Under the pieces are notes generated by a model. That model was not told the origin of the DNA and ran no database searches. It saw only the letters and a program-made list of their open reading frames with translations. Source: Anisus vortex (Eukaryota > Mollusca > Gastropoda > Planorbidae). From it: a DNA stretch of 64,000 nucleotides. Below are positions 56,101 to 64,000 of the stretch, in pieces (within the stretch, counting starts at the first letter, position 1; the number at the start of each line of letters is the position of its first letter). The position numbers and the translations under genes are program-made. The stretch spans positions 8,139,026-8,203,025 of the forward strand of contig OX421499.1 in the NCBI GenBank assembly GCA_949126835.1. Reading direction: 5' to 3'.

Positions 56101-57023
56101 TAACTTGACTCTTACTGGGCTAGAAATGAATGCTAGAGAACCCAATGCTAACAAAATGAGTAGGCCTACTTTTGACTTTTAAAAAGAGTGCTTGGTGGGA
56201 GGGGAGGGGGTGAAAACGTAATTTTAGAATCTTATAAGCATGGGTGTATTAAGCCTATGACTGTAAGGCCTATAGAAAATTAATTTCCTTTTTTTTTTAA
56301 AAATATATAGGCTACATAACATAAATACAGGGCCCGCGAGAGAAAAAAAGACCTTCTCGATCTGTGCCCTTCTTTCCAACACTAGGCCTAGTCATATTTA
56401 GGCTAGGCCTATATGATTTTTTTCCATTAAGCCTACATACGTTTTGAGAAATCAGGAATCTTTTTTTTTTAAAGTCTCTGGAACATAAGAGTTGACATTT
56501 GAATGTCTAGGCCTACCCTAATATTATTAGACTATCACTCACAGCCTTAGGCCCTATGTCCTATTAAAAAAACTTGGACTTTAATCAAGTAGGCCTACAG
56601 TATTTGTTTTAAATTAATGTAGCCTAACTTTTCCTCCGCTTCAGTAGGCTTAAATTACCTTTAAATGTAAGTCCACACGTTTCACAAGGTGTGAGTCCTG
56701 TGATGTTATATAGATAGTGGAAGCACGTGATCTAACTTTTGTGACGACTAGTGTGGCATGGGAAAGGGGGGGGGGGTGCCAAAATTGGTCAAAAAAAGTC
56801 GACGCCACTTATGAACAGCCTCTTGTAATTGGCATTTTTTTAGTTTTATTTTTTTTATTTCTGTTCTCTGGACTATGGATTTCACTCACACTTTATAATT
56901 ATACTTTATTTATATATTCCTGCGGGGGGCAAAGTAATGTCTTAACTTACATAATATGTACTTGTGATTAGTAATTAATTTGTGTACGAAATAATAATTA
57001 TTACGCGTTTCAATGTCTAACCT
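56100..57023. other. APRT 5' flank, TAGGCCTA-rich
   Basis: Holds a dispersed repeat at 56325-56570 (inverse of 9340-9560) and many TAGGCCTA octamers. No TATA box placed convincingly; APRT promoters are normally TATA-less. Confidence 0.5.
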
Positions 57024-57050
57024 TTGACCCCAAGGTCAATATGGCGGAAA
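57024..57050 (+). promoter_or_regulatory. Candidate promoter-proximal motifs at the APRT start
   Basis: TGACCCCAAGGTCA (inverted nuclear-receptor-like half sites) lies 3 bp before the ATG, and AATATGGCGG over the ATG fits the YY1 consensus. By motif only. Confidence 0.35.
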
Positions 57051-57126
57051 ATACTGACAGGTTAACTCGTGTGTATGCAAACATTGTAAAAATACCAGAC
57101 TTTCCTAAGGAAGGGATTAACTTCAG
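57041..57126 (+). CDS. APRT: APRT exon 1
   Basis: 28 codons plus AG of a split Arg codon. ATG in good context (caatATGG). Donor gttatt is weaker than the exon 2 donor. Confidence 0.93.
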
Positions 57127-60100
57127 GTTATTTGTGAATTATTATATCCTTTATGGAATTAATATAGCTGAAATATCGTATCTTTATCCCAGTTAACCAT
57201 TCACAGGATGCCTTTTTCACGCAGTAAACTAAAACAAAAAACTACCTAGGCCTAGTAACTAGTACTACTAGTAGTAGTAGTGTAGTAGACTAGTCTAGTA
57301 CTAAATAGACTATAGTACTAGATCTAGATCTAGTAGGCCTCTACTGTCTAGAGTCTAGGTCTAACTTTAGTCTAAGTAGTAGATCCTAAACTAGTACACT
57401 AGGTCACTAGTAGACTACCTAGTCTAGGACCGAGGACGGTCAATTATGGCATTATGGCCTATTTATTATTAGATCACACAGTCACAGTGATAGTGACACT
57501 CACTGACTCTCAGTGAGTAATAGTGTAGGCCCTCCTAGACCTATACCTATACTCCTTAGAAGTCTAAGTCGACTAAGTCCTTCTATTTAGAAGATAAGAC
57601 TCCTAATTAAGAGTTAGGCCTACTATTTTAATTTACATAGTATTACATAGACATAGAGTTTGAGGCCTAACTTAACTTATTAGGCATACTTTTATAAATT
57701 AACTAGACTAGTGGTTCATTATGCCTGTCAAAATGACCATTCCATACCACATCATCTGGCCAACAAAGCACCAAATAGGGCAGTGGTTCCCAAACTGTAA
57801 GTCGTGCCCCCCTTGGGGGTCGAATGACCACATTGCAGGGGTCGCCAAAGACCTTGGGAAAACGTATGTTTTTGATGGTCTTAGGAGCCGAAATACAGCT
57901 TATCTTTCCGTCTCCAAGCTAGTCCACGGACATGCAGATACATCCGCATACTAAGTGTAGGCTACTTGGCGTAATGACATCAATACAGGTGTATGTGACA
58001 AGGTCGGCACCATAATGCACGTATGCGAACCAGTAACACGTGTGTAGAGAGTTGTGTTAAAAAAAACTCTTGTGTTAAAAAAAACTCTTCTCTGTTTAAA
58101 ACAGCCACTGTGTTAAAAGCAGTAGTATTGGCGATAAAACGACCGACACTTCATGAATATTTTGGATCAAAAATAATTAGGGACTTTGCATAAAAAAATT
58201 GGATGAAAATGAAGTGTATATGCTGTCTACTTCAGGCCCCACGAAGAGGGTGTGTGTGTGTGCAGTTATTGCGCTGCGCCGGGGCCCATAAGAGTTTATC
58301 TTTGTAATATTTTTTGCAAGATCAATACTGAAGGTTAAATTAAAAATTGTACTTGATTTAATTAGGTTCAATTTGTAACAATAAAAATACATCTTGCATA
58401 TGAGATATTTACATTAATTATAAGCCTAATTCATAATAGTCGCAAAATGCAGTAATAAAGTAGGGACACAATTATTTATTATTATTCTTATTTTTATTTT
58501 TTTGTGTGTGGGGGGGGGGGGGGTCACCAAAGCATGAGAAACTGTATAAAGGGGGCGCGGCCTCATAAAGTTTGGGAACCACTGAAATAGGGTATTAATT
58601 AATATTATAATAGATTTAACCCTTACAGTCCCGGGCGCCTATATAGCGGAACTGAAGGCAGCATAGATAGAAGTAGGTCGGTACGGGAAGGGTTAACATC
58701 ATTTCTAAAGCAATACCCAACCAGTTTTGAAATAGATTAATCAGTTTTGTTTTGCATAATGATGGACTGAAAACATTTAAAAGGCTTCCTTTATCTGCAA
58801 TTTTAGAATAGATAAAGTGCCATCACAGGGCTAACGTTACCACCAGATGCTAAATAAAGTGTTTGCAAAGCATTTATTTCAATCTTTTAGTAGAATATGA
58901 ACAATTTGCTTTTATTTCAACCTAATATATTATAATACAAAACATTAAAAAAATTTTACATATATTTTTATAAATGAAGTTTGAAATAATTTTAATAAAA
59001 ATAAACCAAGCAAGATAATTCTAATCTAATTCATGACATTTAGTAGGCCTACGCGCATAGGCACATTTTATTTTATGTAACCATGAAATATATGGATCAA
59101 TCACAAACAAAGTTATTTATTATAATATATCCTTTTAGTTGGCCTTTATAAAGGCCTTTTATACTGACTGAAACTGATTGTAAAATTTACCAGTATATTT
59201 AGAAAGCCACAGAGATAATAGTCAAAGTTTTAATACTTCAAATGTGTGTTAAAACTATTGATATATAACATTAGATAAAGAATAGCCCCTTGTTAACATT
59301 TTAAGTGTAAAAAGTTAAAAAAATATAGCTAAAACTATCAATGCTAAAAGTATGTGCATGTGAGAAAAGATTACCAATTCCACATAAAAAGTCATCATTT
59401 CAAGTCCACAAGATGAGGACAAGTTTTTAAACTCCCCGTAAAATACACTTACAAATCATTGTTCTCTGTGCCACATGAAATGAAATGCTGAGTTGCTGCA
59501 AAGATTAGCCAACTCCAGTTTTCTGTGTAATGGTGGGCTTGTCTTTTAAACTAGCACATAATTTTATTAGCCATCTTAAACAATAAGTCGGTCAGAATTT
59601 TATTTTTTTATAGCTTAAAATTTTGGCTTGTTGTATGCTAGTTTCAAATTCCTTATTGAATTGGCAATAGTTTTTCCATGTCTGTTGCAATGCTAACTTA
59701 CAATATTGATATTAATAAATATTTTTTTTGTTTGCTTATTAAAAACTCTGCCAAATTTTTTTTTAATGATAAGTGACAATAGTAGATGTTTTTCCCAAAT
59801 AGTTTTAAAAGAGTCATATAGCCTATTTCTTTTTTTCATCAATTTCTATTTTAACTTACTGCTGTATTATTTTTTTAAATCTCAGCTTTACATTTCTTTT
59901 TCTAGAGATATATTTCCGGTGTTGAGGAACCCCCCTGTATTCAAGGACTTGATCGAGCTTCTGGTCGAAGCTGTCCAAGAAACAGTGCCAGATGTCCAGT
60001 GCATAGTTGGTCTCGAGTCCAGGGGCTTTTTGTTCGGAACCCTCATTGCCCAGCACTTTAAGGTGCCGTTTGTGCCAGTGAGAAAGAAGGGCAAGCTCCC

Positions 60101-60143
60101 GGGAGAAATCATAGCAGTTACCTACAAGCTAGAATATGGTGAA
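57041..60143 (+). CDS. APRT: Adenine phosphoribosyltransferase, exons 1-2 (5' part)
   Basis: Exons 57041-57126 (86 nt) and 59906-60143 (238 nt) give 108 codons in frame. APRT is cytosolic and converts adenine plus PRPP to AMP in purine salvage. Residues 1-28 include IPDFPKEGINF; the codon split by the intron gives Arg, then DIFPVLRNPPVFKDLIELLV. Exon 2 also has the family segments GLESRGFLFG and RKKGKLPG and ends LEYGE. The PRPP-binding VVDDLLATGGT loop is encoded by later exons beyond the window. Junctions are TTCAG|gttatt and tttctag|AGA, then GAA|gtaagt. The start matches the known length of the N-terminus. The frame is intact so far as visible. Confidence 0.95.
57240..57620. other. CTAG/palindrome-dense tract in APRT intron 1
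   Basis: About 16 CTAG tetramers in the first 180 bp, mixed with TAGGCCTA, ACTAGT and AGATCT, and CAGTGA repeats at 57480-57520. Not a simple tandem repeat. Confidence 0.85.
57781..58584. mobile_element. hAT MITE (hAT-2), 804 bp, exact 8-bp TSD, in APRT intron 1
   Basis: Ends CAGTGGTTCCCAAACTG and inverse CAGTGGTTCCCAAACTT. AAATAGGG flanks it at 57773-57780 and 58585-58592. Opposite orientation to 54982-55885. Confidence 0.95.
58616..58696. mobile_element. 81-bp TTAA-flanked MITE, copy 2
   Basis: Inverted copy of 40821-40901 with TTAA at both ends, 24 bp after the hAT-2 target duplication. Confidence 0.85.
58700..59905. other. Rest of APRT intron 1; nothing recognised
   Basis: AT-rich. Ends in the tttctttttctag acceptor of exon 2. 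Confidence 0.6.
59906..60143 (+). CDS. APRT: APRT exon 2
   Basis: One base completes Arg, followed by 79 codons to LEYGE|gtaagt. Noticeably more GC-rich than the intron. It holds GLESRGFLFG and RKKGKLPG. Confidence 0.95.
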
Positions 60144-60212
60144 GTAAGTCTGTGCAACTTGTAGGCCTATCTTCTCCCTTGGAATTTGCAGGCATGTATA
60201 TTATGAAAAAGA

Positions 60213-60696
60213 CTTAGCTTAGCCAAATTGCCCGGCATTGCCCATGGAAAAAAATACATAAGCCTTTAGCTACAGATAAAAATTTTATAAACTTCAAATG
60301 TACAGAAAGCTATAAATATAATCATACCAAAAATCATTTTTTTTTACTGAAGACTTTTAGGAAAGTAATTCAAAATAAATATTGTAATCAGTTTAAAAAA
60401 TAGGCAAGTCTTTAAAAAAAAAAAAAATCTAAATTGCACAGCGATGCTCATAGATTTACAATCCTTTATTAAAAATAATATTAATTTACAAAAAGTGTAG
60501 AAAAAAAAGGTATTAAACTAACTGGAGAATCGAACCTGGCTCGCCCGTAAGGCAGTCCGATACGTAAACCACTTAGCTAGCAAAGTTACATGTCCAAAAG
60601 TGAAATCGCAAGAGACAATAAGGTCATGTGTTTTTAAATTAGCTAATATGATTGGTCGAACACACACACAGTCTACTTTATGTATAGTAAAATAGA
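60213..60696 (-). mobile_element. tRNA-like-containing element, copy H3
   Basis: On the minus strand it starts TCTATTTTACTATACATAAA, has the tRNA-like module (TTGCTAGCTAAGTGGTTTACG, GGTTCGATTCTCC) and ends GGGCAATGCCGGGCAATTTGGC. In APRT intron 2. Confidence 0.78.
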
Positions 60697-60699
60697 TTT

Positions 60700-61630
60700 G
60701 CACATCCTACACATTTTAATAGTTTAGTTAGGCTCAGTTCTACCTTAATGCATTATCTAAAGAGACTTTGAAGAATAAAATTGTTAATATATTATATTAT
60801 AATAATAACTTTCCAATAGCAAACAAATGAAGAGTACAGGAAACAAATGGCAGGCAGAATGAACTTTTTTTTTTTTAAGTCATGTCCCCTGCCATATACA
60901 TAGATAGTACTGAACTCATTTCAAGTGAAAAAAAAAGAGGCAACGTCCATATGAAAATTAGAAAAGAAAAAACAACAACAGTTCAATGGAAAAAAAGGCA
61001 CAGTCCAACCAGTTAAAAAATTTAATATCTCAAAGCTACAAAAATGTGTCTACCATTTATTAATGCCCTGGACGCATCAAATTATTCTAATATTGGGCCT
61101 TATAATGGTATAAGTTATATATTATATAACATAATTTCTCTACTAACGGGTTAAAAGTATAAAAAAAAATACCAACAAATTGGCTAATGTATCAGCACCC
61201 AGATATTCACTGAGTAGCAAGGGGAAAAAATGAGGTCACAAAAGGATGTGATTTATGAGTTGTTGATATCAGGCCAAATCCTTATCACTGTAACGGATTG
61301 TTTACATCCTCTCAGTCATAATACCAGACTCTTTTAATAATTAATAAATAAAAAAATCCATTTAAGATAGTTCCAGGCGATGCAATATTTCATTTAACAT
61401 GATATTTATTTATGGTGACAAAGTTAATATTTGGCTATACTCTTACTCAATAGTGCCCAATAGTTAATTACTACAAAAGAATCAAGTTTTAAGAACCAGA
61501 GTACTGCTTTCAAGTGGACATTTAAAGTTATATCAACGTGAACTAGCTTCTTTATTTATCATATTGTTATAAATGTTATTTAAATTGCAGCCTACTTTGC
61601 CTTAAATTGCAGCCTACTTTGCTTCCTTAT
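60700..61630. other. APRT intron 2; nothing recognised
   Basis: AT-rich, several poly(A)/poly(T) runs, no repeats or coding sequence seen. Confidence 0.55.
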
Positions 61631-61637
61631 ATTTTTA

Positions 61638-62125
61638 TAAGCTACATTGCCCAGTGTTGCCCGGGTGAAAAAAAACAGGACTGTATAATGTGCAGATAAA
61701 AATGTTATAAACTACAATTAAAAGAAAGTTATAAATCTAATATTTAAATTATTATTATTTTACTGAAGACTTTTAGGAAAGTAATTTAAAATAAATATTG
61801 TAATCGGGTAAAAAAATAGGCAAGTATTTTTATTTAACAAAAATCTAAATTGCCAGTATATTTACAATATATTTTGTTTTAAAAAGTTTGAAAAAATAAT
61901 TGTAGAAAAAAAAGGTATAACTGGAGAATTGAACACGGTTCACCCGCATAGCAGTCCGCTACGTTAACTATTGAGCTAGTGAAGACACATGTCCGATGTG
62001 AAAAATTATTAGACAGCATATAGACCTAGGCCTAAATAGGTCAGTGACACAAACTCACATGTTTTCAAATTGACCAATGGGGATCCGGGGGACACAAACA
62101 CAATCTTTTTATATATATATATAGA
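61638..62125 (-). mobile_element. tRNA-like-containing element, copy H4 (full length)
   Basis: Minus strand: A|TCTATATATATATATATAAA start, GTGTTTGTGTCCCC, CCCCATTGGTCAATTTG, tRNA-like module, AT body and GGGCAACACTGGGCAATGTAGC end. Best copy for defining both ends. Confidence 0.82.
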
Positions 62126-63100
62126 TTACAAATGACTTGAATATATTGGGAGTACTTTAGATTACCTTTAGCGTATTCTCATAACAATATGTAGAGGTAG
62201 GTCATTGTTAATTATACAGGGATAAATTAAGTTACGTTCCTTACACATTGTGTCAACCATCTATATGTGAACCGCCTTGTTGTGAGTTATCTGTAGTGAG
62301 ATTTTTTTTCTGTAAAATTCTTAATATTTGTCATATATTTTAGATTAATGCAATACTTGTATTATTGATTATTCCTGTTAACTAGGTTGGCCGCATAGCT
62401 ATCTCATTATTATGAAAATTGTCATCTGTAAATCCCTTAAGGACATTGTAGGGAAAATGCATCTGTCACCTGACCCTTTGATGCTGCCACCTGGTGTGTT
62501 TATAATACTGAAACCTTTTGAGGTATCTCCAATACATTCTTTGGATCATATGGGAAGAACTGGTCCTGACAATGTAGCACTGTCTTACTTTTATGTTAGG
62601 TCGGTTAATGCTTCATTTATTTGATTTGTCTAATGTTTTGTAAAGTTTTAAATCATCAATTAGCTTTATTCTTAGCCTAGAGATTATATCCGTGTTCTTA
62701 GTTGTATGTTAAATGCGCTCTCAGCTTACAATATGTTTTTTTGGCAGTGCTATACAAATTATTATTATTATTTGTTGCATTTTTGTTTAAATAATTGGAA
62801 ATATGTTGATGCACCATTAGATTACCAGACCTGTCTACCCTGGAAAAACGCTTGGAGTATTCTTGAGAAGGCTAAAGTGTACTTTTCCGAGGTCAAGTGT
62901 ACTATGCAATAATAATTGTCATCTATCGCACCAATTATTCAAAATAATAGTCATTAAAATTTAAACAGTTGTTTCATTTAATGTTTAAAACAAGCAAAGA
63001 AAATCTGTTTTCAGGACAATTTAATAAATGTATGTTGAAAATGTTAACAAAATAGACAGCTGGTGTGTGTTCAATAATTTTTCTGTCCTTCTCAATTTGG
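62126..63100. other. APRT intron 2; LINE tail, no gene
   Basis: 62640-62775 is a plus-strand LINE 3' UTR ending GCAGTGCTATACAAATTATTATT. Other short frames have no recognisable product. Confidence 0.55.
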
Positions 63101-63105
63101 TTAGC

Positions 63106-63981
63106 TCAGTTAGTTGTTTGGTCATGCTTCTTTAGACTCTGGTAGTATGACCCTTTCAGCAGTTTTAAGTCTTTATCATTAAGAGCCTTTACAGACTCCA
63201 AAATGCACACTGGCCGGGACTTGAGCACCAGAAGGCTCTCCATGGTCTGGTCAGACATTGAGGAACGCTGTGGTGTCCGTTTTTTTTCCTGACACATCTG
63301 AAAACACGTTCGCATTGGGCACTGCTGTGTGGTATGGTGAGAAGCCCCGGCATCACATTCGCCAAGTCTTCAAACATCAAGCTGTCAGTGTCTTCATGCT
63401 TCATTTCAGCAATAGAAAACCAATTCTGTCCTTGATGCACCTGACACATCAGTAGATTGATATAGGCAGACCTGCTCAGCAACTTTGTCTAGTGAGGTGT
63501 TGGTGACCAGGACAGGAAATCTGTTGATGATGAATTCCAGATTGCTGAACCTGCAAGACTCACTGCAATTTGACGTCTGCCACTTCTGCATGCATCAACA
63601 AGTCAACATCGACGCCACAGCCTTTGTCAGCACATCAGAGCACGACAGCGACAAGTTATTGTCAACAATGATGTTGCAATTCATTGCTTCTGCACAAGTC
63701 ACGTCACGCTGAAGTTGCTCCTCCCCAGCGACGGTCTCCGGCTTCACAAGAAAAGACCTAATATTTTGTGTAGGCCTAGACTTTTCTTTCTCAACAGCCA
63801 GTTTCTGGTGCGACTCCAATTTGTCATGTCTCTTACAGTCATAGAGCCCTCCGTGTCCCACCAAGAAGTCGATATGACAAATAGTGCAGTGTGCCGATGT
63901 GTCACTTATCAATGACACATGCAAGTACTTATATTTCATAGAATATTTATTTATAAACTTTTGCTTCCGAGCAGAATACAT
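63106..63981 (-). pseudogene. hAT transposase pseudogene, internally deleted and frameshifted
   Basis: 63981 to about 63600 encodes the N-terminal zinc-finger region (CTICHIDFLVGHGG, then CKRHDKLESH, giving C..C..H..H) and a linker ending SDVLTKAVASMLTC. About 63480 to 63106 encodes the C-terminal dimerisation region, LANVMPGLLTIPHSSAQCER then VFRCVRKK, with a frame change near 63270 into QRSSMSDQTMESLLVLKSRP. The several-hundred-residue RNase H-like core expected between them is missing. ZBED/SPIN-like hAT families have this layout. Termini were not located; the right end may lie outside the window. Confidence 0.8.
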
Positions 63982-64000
63982 CTTCGCTTTTTTACTCGGA

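Noticed and set aside
62412..62624. 70-codon ORF as a further APRT exon
   Set aside because: No PRPP-loop motif or matching phase; the expected next exon sequence was not found in the window.

Overview
The window is eukaryotic, AT-rich and built of short exons in long, repeat-filled introns with GT..AG junctions. Many CR1/L2-like and other LINE tails, a tRNA-derived SINE, hAT, piggyBac-like and mariner-like miniature elements, and a strongly over-represented TAGGCCTA palindrome suggest an invertebrate. A mollusc, probably a gastropod, is my best guess, but that is inference; no species marker was seen.

Host genes: (1) SLC6-B, minus strand, 37236 down to 12902, is a complete neurotransmitter-transporter-family gene of 13 exons. 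The exon lengths sum to 1959 nt (652 codons plus stop) with every splice phase consistent. The protein is closest in motifs to glycine transporters. (2) SLC6-A, plus strand, contributes its last two exons (844-1667); its 5' part lies left of the window. (3) SLC6-C, minus strand, 53518 to 47666, is a 5'-truncated paralog with four terminal exons, one carrying a 19-nt deletion that breaks the frame. (4) APRT (adenine phosphoribosyltransferase), plus strand, has exons 1 and 2 (57041-60143) and continues beyond the right edge.

Large-scale layout: the tails of SLC6-A and SLC6-C and their downstream flanks form a large inverted duplication (about 0.75-9.0 kb against 42.5-49.0 kb). The arms enclose the intact SLC6-B gene. 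Each arm has its own later insertions: a 4.1-kb nested hAT in the left arm, and a 1.1-kb hAT with an exact 8-bp target duplication in the right arm whose pre-insertion site survives in the left.

Region by region: 0-9 kb left arm; 9-12.9 kb LINE and a 29-bp minisatellite; 12.9-37.2 kb SLC6-B with introns holding retroelement pieces, SINEs, MITEs and tandem arrays, two of which sit against splice sites (a 40-bp array that copies the exon 10 acceptor, and a 1.15-kb 11-bp array beside the exon 1 donor); 37.2-42.5 kb intergenic with a TA-flanked MITE and an 81-bp TTAA-flanked MITE; 42.5-49 kb right arm; 49-54.8 kb rest of SLC6-C with a poly(A)-tailed retroposed sequence and a tandem array; 54.8-64 kb APRT with hAT MITEs, tRNA-like-containing elements and a decayed hAT transposase.

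Most interesting leads: the SLC6-B substitution of the TM7 asparagine that normally binds Na+ and Cl-, the amplified splice-acceptor array that leaves one in-frame 43-codon exon extension, and the inverted duplication itself. No prokaryotic system, CRISPR array or virus was found.
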